Source: Akkermansia sp.
GTDB taxonomy: Bacteria; Verrucomicrobiota; Verrucomicrobiia; Verrucomicrobiales; Akkermansiaceae
Length of the DNA: 40,166 nt
Assembly: GCA_017555025.1 (NCBI GenBank)
Contig: JAFZHC010000007.1
Location: 1-40,166 of the forward strand
Reading direction: 5' to 3'
This document shows, piece by piece, positions 23,352 to 32,292 of this stretch. Numbering within the stretch: the first letter of the stretch is position 1; each line of letters begins with the position of its first letter. The position numbers and the translations under genes were made by a program. The notes beneath the pieces were generated by a model. It had not been told where the DNA came from. It ran no database searches and was given only the letters and a program-made list of their open reading frames with translations.

Positions 23352-24956
23352 ATGCTCACCATCAAAAAACTGACGAAAGCACACGCGGGGCGCACCCTGT
23401 TCTTCGAGACGGAACTCATCGTAAACTGGGGGGAGCGCATAGCATTGGTCGGACCTAACGGCGCGGGTAAATCCACGCTGTTCCGTATGATTCTGGGTGA
23501 AGACACGCCGGATGAAGGTCAGATTGTGATGGATGAATATGGCGTAGTCGGCTATCTGCCCCAGGAAGCCGGTGACCCGAGCGACCGTACCGTGCTCGAA
23601 ATTGCCATGAGCATTACACCCGAAATGGGAGCGGCCATCCGTACCCTGCGTGAGTGCGATGCCAAGCACGACAACTCCAGCGATGAGTATGCCCACGCCA
23701 TGGACATCTTCATCGCCAACAACGGCTATCAGATTGAGCCGAAAGCCAAGCGCATTCTTAAAGGACTGGCCTTCAAAGACAGCGACTTTCACCGTCCAGC
23801 CCGCGAGATGAGCGGCGGCTGGGTCATGCGTGCGCACCTAGCACAGTTGCTGGTAGCAGAGCCCGACCTGCTGATGCTCGACGAGCCCACCAACCACCTC
23901 GACCTCATGAGCCTTTTGTGGCTGCGCCGCTACCTCATGAACTACCCCGGTGCCATCTTCATGATTTCACACGACCGAGACTTCATGGACGAACTGGTGG
24001 AAACCGTGTACGACATCGAAAATGCCGAGCTTGTACGCTACACCGGCAATTACAGTCGCTTTCTGGAGCTGAAGGAGCAGCGCTACGAAATCCTGCTGGC
24101 AGCCTGGCGTAACCAGCAGCGCGAAATCGCCCATATCGAGAGCTTCGTGGAGCGCTTCCGCTCCGTGGCATCCAAAGCAGCTCAGGTGCAAAGCCGCGTA
24201 AAACAGCTCGAAAAAATGCGCCGCATTGAAAAACCCCGTCAGGCTCGCCGACTCTTCAAGTTCATTTTCCCGCAACCGCCTCGTAGCATGCAGCGCGTGC
24301 TCGAGCTCGAGAAAGTCGGCCAGAGCTATGGTGACAAGCGCATTTACAAAAATCTCGACCTGCTCATTGAGCGTGGCGACCGCATTGTGCTGGTTGGCCC
24401 GAACGGCGCCGGCAAGTCCACCCTGCTGAAGATTCTCGCCGGCGTCATCCCCATCGACGAAGGCCAACGCGTGCTGGGCACCACCACCCGCATCGGCTAC
24501 TTCTCGCAGATGCGCTCTGAGAACCTCACACCCAACTTCACCGTGCTGGAGGAAATCATGAATGCCGACCCCGAACTGCGAGAAGAAGAGGCTCGCGCCG
24601 TACTGGGTTCCTTCATGTTCCGCAAGCTGGACTGCGAAAAACGCGTAGAAGTACTCAGCGGTGGTGAGAAATCACGCCTCAGCCTTGTGAAGTTCCTGGT
24701 GAACCCGCCGAACCTGCTGCTGATGGACGAGCCGACCACCCACCTGGACATCATGAGCGTGGAAGCGCTCTCTCAGGCGCTCAAGCGCTACGAAGGCACG
24801 CTGGTGTTCATCTCGCACGACGTCCACTTCATCCGCGCTCTTGCCGAGAAGACCCTGCACATCTCCCACGGTACCGTAACCCCCTATGCCGGTGGGTACG
24901 ACTACTACCTCGAGAAATCCGGGCTGCTGGATAATCCCGATGCCATGAACATGTAA
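23352..24956 (+). CDS. ABC-F family ATPase
   Basis: A 534-residue soluble protein with two ABC ATPase domains and no membrane segment. Walker A GPNGAGKST occurs at 34-42 and again at about 352. Signature motifs are EMSGGWVMR and VLSGGEKSRL; Walker B segments are LLMLDEPTNHLDL and LLLMDEPTTHLDI. A charged linker of about 80 residues lies between the domains. ABC-F proteins act on the ribosomal E site in translation rather than in transport; length and the short linker are nearest to the YbiT subgroup. Subgroup assignment and any link to antibiotic protection are not determinable by eye. Followed after 15 nt by the AspT-like transporter gene. Confidence 0.93.
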   Translation: MLTIKKLTKAHAGRTLFFETELIVNWGERIALVGPNGAGKSTLFRMILGEDTPDEGQIVMDEYGVVGYLPQEAGDPSDRTVLEIAMSITPEMGAAIRTLRECDAKHDNSSDEYAHAMDIFIANNGYQIEPKAKRILKGLAFKDSDFHRPAREMSGGWVMRAHLAQLLVAEPDLLMLDEPTNHLDLMSLLWLRRYLMNYPGAIFMISHDRDFMDELVETVYDIENAELVRYTGNYSRFLELKEQRYEILLAAWRNQQREIAHIESFVERFRSVASKAAQVQSRVKQLEKMRRIEKPRQARRLFKFIFPQPPRSMQRVLELEKVGQSYGDKRIYKNLDLLIERGDRIVLVGPNGAGKSTLLKILAGVIPIDEGQRVLGTTTRIGYFSQMRSENLTPNFTVLEEIMNADPELREEEARAVLGSFMFRKLDCEKRVEVLSGGEKSRLSLVKFLVNPPNLLLMDEPTTHLDIMSVEALSQALKRYEGTLVFISHDVHFIRALAEKTLHISHGTVTPYAGGYDYYLEKSGLLDNPDAMNM

Positions 24957-24971
24957 TTCCCTCTTGCGAAC

Positions 24972-26573
24972 ATGAACGAAGTACTGCAAAATCCCACCTT
25001 TGTCCTCTTTGCCATCCTCTTTCTCGGTCTGGCACTAGGCAACCTCTCCATTAAAGGAATTGCTCTGGGCAGCTCAGGAGTACTATTCGTCGCGCTGCTG
25101 GCCGGCCATTACAAACTAGCCATACCGGGCGGCGTTTCAGACATGGGTACGGCTCTGTTTGTTTATTGCGTCGGACTTGGCGTGGGTAACCGCTTCTTCT
25201 CCTCCCTGCGCAGCCGAGGCAAAAAACTGGTTCTGCTGGCACTCATCATTGTAGCAGCCGGTTGGCTGACAGCCTGGGGACTGTGCTACCTGGTAGGTAT
25301 CGATATGAGCATAGCCGCAGGCCTCTTTGCAGGAGCCTGTACCAGCACCCCGGCTCTTGCCGGAGCGCTGGAGGCCGCCAAAGCTGCCGGGATGAACGAA
25401 TCCGTCATTAACATCGGGTACGGCGTAGCCTACCCCTTCGGCGTCATCGGCATCGTACTCTTTGTGCAGTTACTGCCCCGCCTGCTGCATTGTGACCTCA
25501 ACAGCAAAAGCAACTCCGGCACACCGGACCCTCATAAGATTATTGCCCGCAAGGTTAAGATTACCAACCCGGAATGCTTTGGTAAAACCCCGACTGAGCT
25601 AGCTCGCCAATGGCACATGAACTGTGGCATTCCCCGCTTGCAGCGAGAGGGTGAATTAAAGCCGATTCAACCTTCCGACACCTTTAACGAGAACGATGAA
25701 TGCCTGATGATTGGCGAGCGCGAGCATCTGGAACGCGATGCCGGCCTACTGGGGCACATCGTCAGCGATGCCGCCGAACTGCGCCTGCCGCAAAACGAAT
25801 CTGCAAATCTCATTGTTCTCGCACCGCACATGGACACCAAAACGCTGCGCGAACTCGCCCCCTTGAGTAATTTCGGCATCACCATCACCCGCATCACCCG
25901 TTTGGGCAACACCTTTGTACCCACGGCCGATACGGAAATCATTCGCAACGACTTGCTGCGCGTAGTCGGCACGCCGGAGGCCATCAAAGCCTTCCGCACC
26001 GAGTGCGGTCATCGCAGCAGCGCTATCAACATTGCCGACATGCTTTCCCTCATGGGCGGTCTCACTCTCGGCATCCTGCTGGGTAAACTCAACTTCAGTT
26101 TTGGCGAGGGCGACGGCTTCTCGCTGGGTATGGCCGGCGGCCCGCTGATTGTCGCTCTGCTTTTGGGGCACTTCGGCAAGCTTGGTCCCATAGTGGGTTA
26201 CATGCCCCGCCCCACCCGAGTGCTGGTCATGGAACTGGGGCTCATGCTCTTCCTTGCCGGAGCAGGCATACGCGGTGGTGAAAAACTGGTAGAAACCCTG
26301 CAGCAAAGCGGTATTACCATGCTACTGGTCGGCATCGTTATTACCATGCTCCCCCTCTTCATCGGTTACTTTGCAGCCCGCAAGCTCCTGAAAATGGAAG
26401 TAGCTGAAACGCTGGGCTGCATCTGCGGCTCGCAAACCTCCACACCTGCACTAGGTGCCATCACCTCCCAAACTGAAAGTCAGGCGCCGGTTATCGCCTA
26501 CTCCACGGCTTACCCGATAGCCCTCATCCTCATGACGGTGCTGGCACAGTTACTCGTACAGATGGCCAGCTGA
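24972..26573 (+). CDS. AspT/YidE/YbjL-type putative antiporter with two RCK_C domains
   Basis: A 533-residue inner-membrane protein. Two membrane halves (about 8-175 and 355-530) show the internal duplication of the AspT_YidE family, with repeated motifs GACTSTPALAGALEAAK and GSQTSTPALGAITSQTE. Between them lie two TrkA-C (RCK_C) cytoplasmic domains (about 185-260 and 265-345). AspT is an aspartate:alanine exchanger; YidE and YbjL transport is only partly known. No aspartate decarboxylase gene is nearby. Ends with a clear terminator. Confidence 0.9.
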   Translation: MNEVLQNPTFVLFAILFLGLALGNLSIKGIALGSSGVLFVALLAGHYKLAIPGGVSDMGTALFVYCVGLGVGNRFFSSLRSRGKKLVLLALIIVAAGWLTAWGLCYLVGIDMSIAAGLFAGACTSTPALAGALEAAKAAGMNESVINIGYGVAYPFGVIGIVLFVQLLPRLLHCDLNSKSNSGTPDPHKIIARKVKITNPECFGKTPTELARQWHMNCGIPRLQREGELKPIQPSDTFNENDECLMIGEREHLERDAGLLGHIVSDAAELRLPQNESANLIVLAPHMDTKTLRELAPLSNFGITITRITRLGNTFVPTADTEIIRNDLLRVVGTPEAIKAFRTECGHRSSAINIADMLSLMGGLTLGILLGKLNFSFGEGDGFSLGMAGGPLIVALLLGHFGKLGPIVGYMPRPTRVLVMELGLMLFLAGAGIRGGEKLVETLQQSGITMLLVGIVITMLPLFIGYFAARKLLKMEVAETLGCICGSQTSTPALGAITSQTESQAPVIAYSTAYPIALILMTVLAQLLVQMAS

Positions 26574-26593
26574 ATACCGATTTTGCCAACTCA

Positions 26594-26634
26594 GCCCCCG
26601 GTCGATATTCGCCCGGGGGCATTTTTTATTTTTT
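26594..26634 (+). terminator. Intrinsic terminator after the AspT-like gene
   Basis: GCCCCCGG (26594-26601) pairs with CCGGGGGC (26613-26620), then ATTTTTTATTTTTT. Confidence 0.92.
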
Positions 26635-26659
26635 CCCGATATCTCAGGCTAAGTAAAGC

Positions 26660-26688
26660 TTGTCAAGACTAGCAGGATATGCTATGCT
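26660..26688 (+). promoter_or_regulatory. Promoter of the DASS transporter operon
   Basis: TTGTCA (26660-26665), 17-nt spacer, TATGCT (26683-26688). The predicted start near 26695 gives a leader of about 79 nt, one of the longest leaders in the window. Confidence 0.55.
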
Positions 26689-26713
26689 ATGGGGTAGCAC
26701 AAGCCCGGCGAAC

Positions 26714-26769
26714 ATGCGGGAAAACGTTACGCAGGCGCGCAGGAGCGAGTGCGAATGAAAACCAAATAA
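26714..26769 (+). promoter_or_regulatory. Two overlapping mini-ORFs in the transporter leader
   Basis: A 14-codon frame (MRENVTQARRSECE) runs 26714-26758. Its TGA overlaps the ATG of a 4-codon frame (MKTK, 26755-26769) as ATGA. AGGAG at 26741-26745 is well placed for the second. The transporter ATG follows 4 nt after the second stop. This could couple or attenuate translation of the transporter; it could also be chance. Confidence 0.35.
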
Positions 26770-26773
26770 AGCC

Positions 26774-28480
26774 ATGACTAAATCAGCAAAGATAACTCTG
26801 ATAAAGTTGCTCATCGTGCTGCTGCTGAGTGGCAGCATGCTTCTGCTCCCGTTTGAGGAGTGGGGTGTACCGATTAATACCATACAGAGCCGCGTGATTG
26901 CCTTGTTCATATTCGCCGCTCTCATGTGGATTTTGGAGGTTATTCCGATTTGGACGACCTCTGTGCTCGTTATCACACTCACCCTCCTCTGCATGTCGAA
27001 CACCTCCCTCAAGATTATGGAGACGGAGCGTTTCGACAGCGATGCCATTAAAGCCATTGTGGCAGATGCCTACGGCCCCTCCGCCAACGCCGAGACGGTG
27101 AAAGCCACGCAGGATGCCGTGCTGGCAGACATGAAGAAGCAGACCTCGCTCTCCGCCTCCTATGTGCGCACCACCATCAACAATGCCATCCTCGCTCCCG
27201 TGGTGAAGGGCAAGGCTGATGACGCCGCCAAGGCTGAGCTGAAAGCCGCCGCCGGCAAACTGTACGATGGTGAGCTGAGCAACAAGATTGACGGGCTGCA
27301 GCTGGTAAGCGTAGCCAAGCAGAAGAGCATCTTCGGCACCTTTGCTGATCCCATCATCATTCTCTTCCTCGGTGGCTTCTTCCTTGCAGATGCCGCCACC
27401 AAGTACCGCCTCGACATCAACCTGGCACGCGTACTGCTCAAGCCCTTCGGCACCAATCCCAAGTATGTGCTGCTGGGTCTCATGAGCGTAACAGCTATTT
27501 TCTCCATGTTCATGAGCAACACGGCCACCGCTGCCATGATGCTCGCCCTGCTCACCCCGGTGCTGGCACTCTTCAAGCCTGAGGACCGCGGTCGTGCAGC
27601 TTTCGCCCTCTGCATTCCCATCGGCGCCAACGTCGGCGGCATCGGCACCCCCATTGGCACGCCGCCCAACGCCATTGCCCTCAAGTACATGCAGGATTTA
27701 GGGCTGGACGTAACCTTCGGCAAGTGGATGATGTTCGGCATTCCCTTCGTCATCATCATGCTGCTGGTAGCATGGTTCCTGCTCATTAAGATGTTCCCCA
27801 TCTCCCAGCCCAGCCTCAATCTGGCCAAGGAGCTGAAAGGCAAGTTCCTGACCACCCCCAAGGCCATCATCGTCTACATCACCTTCATCGTGACCATCCT
27901 CATGTGGGTCATTCCCAAGCAGTACCATGGTCTCGACTCCAACTCCGTCGCCATTATCCCCATCGTGGTATTCTCCGTAACGGGTGTTATCACCAAGAAG
28001 GATCTCAATGGTATGGCCTGGGACGTGCTCTGGCTGGTAGCCGGTGGCTTTGCCCTCGGTGTTGCCCTCAGCGAGACCAATCTGGCTAAGGACATGATTA
28101 ACGCTATTCCCTTCGGCGAATGGAACTCCACGGCTCTGCTCATTGGTGCCAGCTGCATCTGCCTGTTCATGGCTACTTTCATGAGCCACACAGCTACTGC
28201 TGCTCTGCTCGTGCCCATCCTCGGTGGTGTAGCAGGTGCCATGATGGCCGCCGGCTCCATGGATACCCCCGGTGCCGTGGCTCTGCTGGTAACTGTAGCC
28301 TTCGCCTCCTCTCTGGGTATGGCTCTGCCCATCTCCACCCCGCCCAATGCTATGGCCTACGCTACCGGTCACATCGAGCAGAAGGGCATGGCCGTTTCCG
28401 GCACCATCCTCTGCCTGCTGGGCCTGGCTATCACCATCTTCATGATGGTAGGCCTGGGTGCCATCGGCTTCTTCGGCTAA
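26774..28480 (+). CDS. DASS/SLC13 family anion:sodium symporter
   Basis: A 568-residue inner-membrane transporter of the divalent anion/sodium symporter family (di- and tricarboxylates, sulfate or phosphate). The two substrate/sodium-site repeats are visible: SNTATAAMML with GGIGTPIGTPPNAIAL in the first half, and SHTATAALLV with SLGMALPISTPPNAMAY in the second. The second site has Ser-His-Thr where VcINDY has Ser-Asn-Thr. A hydrophilic Ala/Lys-rich insertion of about 100 residues (about 80-185) lies between early helices and is longer than usual. First gene of an operon with a sensor kinase, a response regulator and an outer-membrane protein; substrate unknown. Confidence 0.9.
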   Translation: MTKSAKITLIKLLIVLLLSGSMLLLPFEEWGVPINTIQSRVIALFIFAALMWILEVIPIWTTSVLVITLTLLCMSNTSLKIMETERFDSDAIKAIVADAYGPSANAETVKATQDAVLADMKKQTSLSASYVRTTINNAILAPVVKGKADDAAKAELKAAAGKLYDGELSNKIDGLQLVSVAKQKSIFGTFADPIIILFLGGFFLADAATKYRLDINLARVLLKPFGTNPKYVLLGLMSVTAIFSMFMSNTATAAMMLALLTPVLALFKPEDRGRAAFALCIPIGANVGGIGTPIGTPPNAIALKYMQDLGLDVTFGKWMMFGIPFVIIMLLVAWFLLIKMFPISQPSLNLAKELKGKFLTTPKAIIVYITFIVTILMWVIPKQYHGLDSNSVAIIPIVVFSVTGVITKKDLNGMAWDVLWLVAGGFALGVALSETNLAKDMINAIPFGEWNSTALLIGASCICLFMATFMSHTATAALLVPILGGVAGAMMAAGSMDTPGAVALLVTVAFASSLGMALPISTPPNAMAYATGHIEQKGMAVSGTILCLLGLAITIFMMVGLGAIGFFG

Positions 28481-28505
28481 AACAATCCGCATACGCACTC
28501 CTCAC

Positions 28506-29948
28506 ATGAGCGTCCTTTTACCTCTTCCTGAGCACGTTCTCGAACCGCTGGAAAGACTCAACCGAGTCTACTTCAGCGATGCGGGGCGAACTGTGGACTT
28601 CTCCGCAGGGGAAATCATCGTGCAACAGGGTGAGGAGTGCCACCGGCTCTATCTGGTGCTCAAGGGCTCGCTCGTAGCCTATCGACAGGCTGAGAGCGTG
28701 CCCGGCACCGAGCTGCCGGCTGAGGTAGCCACCCGCAAGCACGAAGTATTCCGCGCAGGCCCCGGCTCCTACGTCTGTGTGCAGGCGTTCTTCTCACGCG
28801 CCTTCCGCAGCTCCAACGAAATTGTAGCGCTGGAGGACACACGCCTTGCCTATGTGGATGACCGCACCGAGGCTGTGGAAGCTGCCCGCTACGGCAGCTT
28901 TGAGCACCAGTTTATTCCGGTGCTTATCCATGAGCTTGCGGCGCGTAACATGCGCATTTTCACCAATGCAGCAGCCAAGGAAGAAGCGCAGCGCCTGCTG
29001 CACCGCTCCGAAATGGCTGCAACACTTGGCCAGCTCTCCGCCGGCATTGCTCACGAGCTCAACAATGCTGTGGGCGTAATCACACGCCGCACGGAGTTCG
29101 TAGCAGAACATCTCGAAAAATTCCTGGCCGAAGACAACAAGTACAACTCGCAGCTATTCCGCTTCGGGTACGACGATACTTCATTTACCTCAGCCAGCGA
29201 GCTGAGAGCCATTGCCCGCAAATGGGAGCGAGAGCTTAACATGCCCCAACCGGCTGCCAAAGTGCTTGCTCACATCATCCCCGATACCAAAACGCTTGTA
29301 AAGTTCGGTCCGGACTTTGTCAAACACGTGCGTAACAACTATAGTTTCTGGGAGCTTGGGCACGACATGCGCGACCTTCAGGTAGCAGCCAAACATGCCA
29401 CCGGCATCGTACGCGCCGTCAAACTGTTAGGTGGTGGTAACTCCACCCGTCAGGAGGGCGTGGACGTACGCGAGAGCGTCAACGATGCCATGAACCTCCT
29501 CACCAACAAGCTTAAACATATTGCCGTCGAGACGGAGCTGTCACCATGCCCGCCCCTCACGGCAGACCTTACTGAGTTGGTTCAGATATGGACCAACATC
29601 ATGAACAACGCGTATGATGCCATGATGCAGGCCAACACCGCTTCTCCCACCATACGCATCTCCACCAGCTCCTTCCATACAGAAGGTCTCGACCTGCTGC
29701 CGACGGAGTATGTGCGTGTATCTATCTCCAACAATGGTCCGGCCATTCCCGAGGAGATACACGAAAAAATCTTCAACCCGAACTTCACCACCAAGAAGCT
29801 CGGGCTGGACTTCGGGCTCGGACTGGGCCTTTCCATTGTCCGCCGCTTGGTAGACAGTTACAACGGTACCATCGAGCTCACCAGCAACCAAACAGAAACA
29901 ACCTTCACCATTAACCTTCCTACCACTCAAATCCATGGAAACAATTAA
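28506..29948 (+). CDS. Sensor histidine kinase with N-terminal cyclic-nucleotide-binding-like domain
   Basis: A 480-residue cytoplasmic kinase without membrane segments. Residues about 20-140 form a CRP/cNMP-binding-like beta roll (FSAGEIIVQQGEECHRLYLVLKGS). A linker helix follows, then a HisKA-like dimerisation domain with the phospho-acceptor H183 in SAGIAHELNNAVG, which contains an extra stretch of about 130 residues before the ATPase domain. The HATPase N box is NIMNNAYDAM, the G box ISNNGPAIPE, and the second G box GLGLGLSIV. The ATG at 28506 lies 25 nt after the transporter gene. Its stop overlaps the regulator gene. Kinase and regulator are a likely cognate pair; the ligand of the sensory domain is unknown. 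Confidence 0.9.
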   Translation: MSVLLPLPEHVLEPLERLNRVYFSDAGRTVDFSAGEIIVQQGEECHRLYLVLKGSLVAYRQAESVPGTELPAEVATRKHEVFRAGPGSYVCVQAFFSRAFRSSNEIVALEDTRLAYVDDRTEAVEAARYGSFEHQFIPVLIHELAARNMRIFTNAAAKEEAQRLLHRSEMAATLGQLSAGIAHELNNAVGVITRRTEFVAEHLEKFLAEDNKYNSQLFRFGYDDTSFTSASELRAIARKWERELNMPQPAAKVLAHIIPDTKTLVKFGPDFVKHVRNNYSFWELGHDMRDLQVAAKHATGIVRAVKLLGGGNSTRQEGVDVRESVNDAMNLLTNKLKHIAVETELSPCPPLTADLTELVQIWTNIMNNAYDAMMQANTASPTIRISTSSFHTEGLDLLPTEYVRVSISNNGPAIPEEIHEKIFNPNFTTKKLGLDFGLGLGLSIVRRLVDSYNGTIELTSNQTETTFTINLPTTQIHGNN

Positions 29949-30408
29949 CATTATTTGCGTAGACGATCAGCAGGAGGTTCTCGACTCCGTCATGAGAGAC
30001 CTTCGCCCCCTCACCCCTCTTATTCGCCTGGAGGAGGCCTCCGGCGTAGAAGACTGCCTGAGCCTGATAGAGCAGATTGACGATGACGGCGACCATGTAG
30101 GCATCGTCATTTCCGACCAGGTTATGCCCGGTGCCAACGGTACTGAGCTGCTGGCCAAAATAGCTGCTGACCGCCGCTTTGCCAAGACCCGCAAGGTGCT
30201 GCTTACCGGTCAGGCCACCCATGCCGACACCATCAACGCCATCAACGACGGCCACATCGACAACTACATCGAGAAGCCCTGGCAGCCTGAGAAACTGCTC
30301 GCAGTTGTGAAAAAGCTGCTCACCCTCTACATTCTCGATGCCGGTCTTGACCACACCGAGTATATGAGCGTGCTCGATCAGGCCACCCTCTTCTCCAAGC
30401 TTCGCTGA
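29935..30408 (+). CDS. Single-domain response regulator with C-terminal extension
   Basis: A 157-residue receiver domain without a DNA-binding domain. The acidic pair is in IICVDDQQE, the phospho-acceptor is D61 in IVISDQVMPG, Thr of the switch is in VLLTGQA, and Lys is in YIEKPW. The last 35 residues (after about 122) are a short helical tail. It starts 14 nt inside the kinase gene, so translation is coupled. Lacking an output domain, it must act by protein contact or in a phosphorelay. Confidence 0.92.
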   Translation: METINIICVDDQQEVLDSVMRDLRPLTPLIRLEEASGVEDCLSLIEQIDDDGDHVGIVISDQVMPGANGTELLAKIAADRRFAKTRKVLLTGQATHADTINAINDGHIDNYIEKPWQPEKLLAVVKKLLTLYILDAGLDHTEYMSVLDQATLFSKLR

Positions 30409-30414
30409 TATCGT

Positions 30415-31686
30415 ATGAAAGCCCTTTCACTTACCATGGCGGCTCTTGCCGCCATGCCTACTTTCGCCGCAGAGCTGACCACGGCCAAACCTGCAGATAC
30501 AGATTGGACCGACGCCGTCAAACGCGCCATGGTCGTGTACGATAACCCCGACACTTTCGTGCAGAAGGTCAGTTTTGCCTTCCGCCAGCAGTGGCAGATG
30601 GCTGTGGTACAGCCTAATGGCAGCAACGGCAAGCACCTCAAAAAAGGCGCTACGCCCTTCAATCAGGAGTTCCGCCGCAACTGGCTTGGTGTGAACATCG
30701 ACATGGCCACCGGCACACGCTTCCATACCTATGTTCGTATGGGTGGTCTGCCCACTCGCGAGACCTACGTCGCCGGCCGCACCAAGCGTAATTTCACCTA
30801 CACCGGCTTTTACGACATCTACCTGCGCCAGCAGTTCAGCGGCGTAAAGGGGCTCACCGCCCGCGTGGGTAAATTCGCGCACAATTTCACCAGCGACCTT
30901 CGCATCTCCAACGCCGAGATTCTGACCGTCGAGCGTTCCCTCATCTGTAACCAGTTCGGGCTGGATACCAACTGGGGCGCAGAGATTGACTACAAGCCCA
31001 ACGCCAACAACCACATCTTCGTGCAGTTCTTCGCCAATGACCGAGCCTGCGCCAGCAAGAGCAATGCTCACAAAGATGCCTACCGCGATGGCCGTGGCAT
31101 GAAGGGCGAGTTCGGCTGGGAGGATAAGTGCTTTGCCATCATCGGTGGCACGCATAAGTTCGGCGTTACCGAGCACGGTCACCACGCCCTCTCGGCAGAA
31201 TATCTGCACGACTTCAACAATGCCTATCACGACAAGCGCAAACCGGGTGCTAACAACTACGGCGCCGGCTTCCAGGATGCCCTCTCCTTGGGCTATGCCT
31301 ACAAGTACGACCGTTTCAACCTGTTAACGAACGTTGTGACCGCATTCGAACCGCTGCCCGCTGACGGCTCCAAGAATCTGGGCTGGGAAATTCAGCCCTC
31401 CTACTCCATATCTCCGCGAGTGGACCTCGTTCTTCGCTACACGGGCATGGTGGGTAAGGATGCCTGCAAACTGAGCAGCGACCGCTATATCTGCACCCAG
31501 ACTACAGCTCCTGCCTGGGTTGACAGTCTGCATACCTTCTATGCCGGTGCCAGCATCTACGCCTCTGCCAAAAACAAGCATGCAGCTAAAATCATGTTTG
31601 GCGTAGAGTACACCACCGCCCGCAAGGATGGTGCCGATTGCTACAACGGCTGGGAGTTCACCACAGCTCTGCGCACGAACTTCTGA
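30415..31686 (+). CDS. Outer-membrane beta-barrel (porin-like) protein
   Basis: A 423-residue protein with an N-terminal signal peptide (about 19 residues, ending TFAA). The rest has alternating amphipathic strands with many Tyr, Phe and Asn residues, and it ends in Phe (ALRTNF), the C-terminal aromatic residue recognised by the BAM complex. Features resemble gram-negative porins of the phosphate- or anion-selective group, but I cannot name a family. It starts 6 nt after the regulator and closes the operon with a strong terminator. It may bring the substrate of the DASS transporter across the outer membrane; this is inference from context. Confidence 0.72.
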   Translation: MKALSLTMAALAAMPTFAAELTTAKPADTDWTDAVKRAMVVYDNPDTFVQKVSFAFRQQWQMAVVQPNGSNGKHLKKGATPFNQEFRRNWLGVNIDMATGTRFHTYVRMGGLPTRETYVAGRTKRNFTYTGFYDIYLRQQFSGVKGLTARVGKFAHNFTSDLRISNAEILTVERSLICNQFGLDTNWGAEIDYKPNANNHIFVQFFANDRACASKSNAHKDAYRDGRGMKGEFGWEDKCFAIIGGTHKFGVTEHGHHALSAEYLHDFNNAYHDKRKPGANNYGAGFQDALSLGYAYKYDRFNLLTNVVTAFEPLPADGSKNLGWEIQPSYSISPRVDLVLRYTGMVGKDACKLSSDRYICTQTTAPAWVDSLHTFYAGASIYASAKNKHAAKIMFGVEYTTARKDGADCYNGWEFTTALRTNF

Positions 31687-31720
31687 GTCTGAACAAAAGT
31701 ACTCTCAGTTCCTCATCTTC

Positions 31721-31749
31721 AGCCCCTGCTCCGGCAGGGGCTTTTTTAT
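31721..31749 (+). terminator. Intrinsic terminator of the transporter-kinase-porin operon
   Basis: AGCCCCTGC (31721-31729), loop TCCG, GCAGGGGCT (31734-31742), then TTTTTATT. It lies between convergent operons; a T-tract exists only on the plus strand. Confidence 0.9.
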
Positions 31750-31755
31750 TACGCC

Positions 31756-32292
31756 TCAAGGCATGAGGGCAGCAACCAGCTCGGCTCGGCCCGCCGGCAG
31801 ATGGGCAAAATGCTGCTGCAAAGCTGCATGAGCCGGCATGGCCGGGGAAAAAATGCCATGCAATGTAGCCAGACGTTTTTCAAAATGGGTAAGGATAGCC
31901 CGCCGAGGCGGATTTGCCGCCGTGTAATCCAAAGCCCCGGCAATGAGCTTGTGCCACTCCTCCCCCCCTGCTCCGGGCTCTACTGTAGCCAGCAGAAGGT
32001 TGGCCATGTAACTGCACAGGCGCAACTGCAGCAGGCTTTGCCGCAGCGCCAGACGAGGGGTCAGTAACTCAGCCCCATGTAAAGTAGCCAAGTCGCCGCG
32101 AGCCGGTTCGCTGTAAAGCAATTCGCACTCGTGAAACAAATCCAGCCGCCCGGTAAAATCGCTACCGGGCTTACGCGCATTGCGGGCAGCAGTTCGCAGC
32201 ACTCCGTGTTCAGCGGTGCACCAAGTAACAATCAGGCCGTAGTCCCCCAGGGGACTCAGCCTGAGAATGCACCCCTGTTCACGATGTTTCAT
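31756..32292 (-). CDS. recO: DNA repair protein RecO (short form)
   Basis: A 178-residue RecO-family protein acting with RecF and RecR to load RecA in gap repair. The N-terminal OB fold shows the family pattern (GLIVTWCTAEHGVLR, then GRLDLFHECELLY and GDLATLHGAELL). The C-terminal helical part is shorter than the 230-250 residue standard and lacks the CxxC-type zinc site. Its ATG overlaps the stop of the TPR gene by ATGA. Last gene of the long minus-strand run. Confidence 0.82.
   Translation of the reverse strand: MKHREQGCILRLSPLGDYGLIVTWCTAEHGVLRTAARNARKPGSDFTGRLDLFHECELLYSEPARGDLATLHGAELLTPRLALRQSLLQLRLCSYMANLLLATVEPGAGGEEWHKLIAGALDYTAANPPRRAILTHFEKRLATLHGIFSPAMPAHAALQQHFAHLPAGRAELVAALMP

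Noticed and set aside
23352..24956. Antibiotic-resistance ABC-F
   Set aside because: Sequence by eye fits a housekeeping YbiT-like subgroup; the short linker gives no sign of a resistance-type extension.
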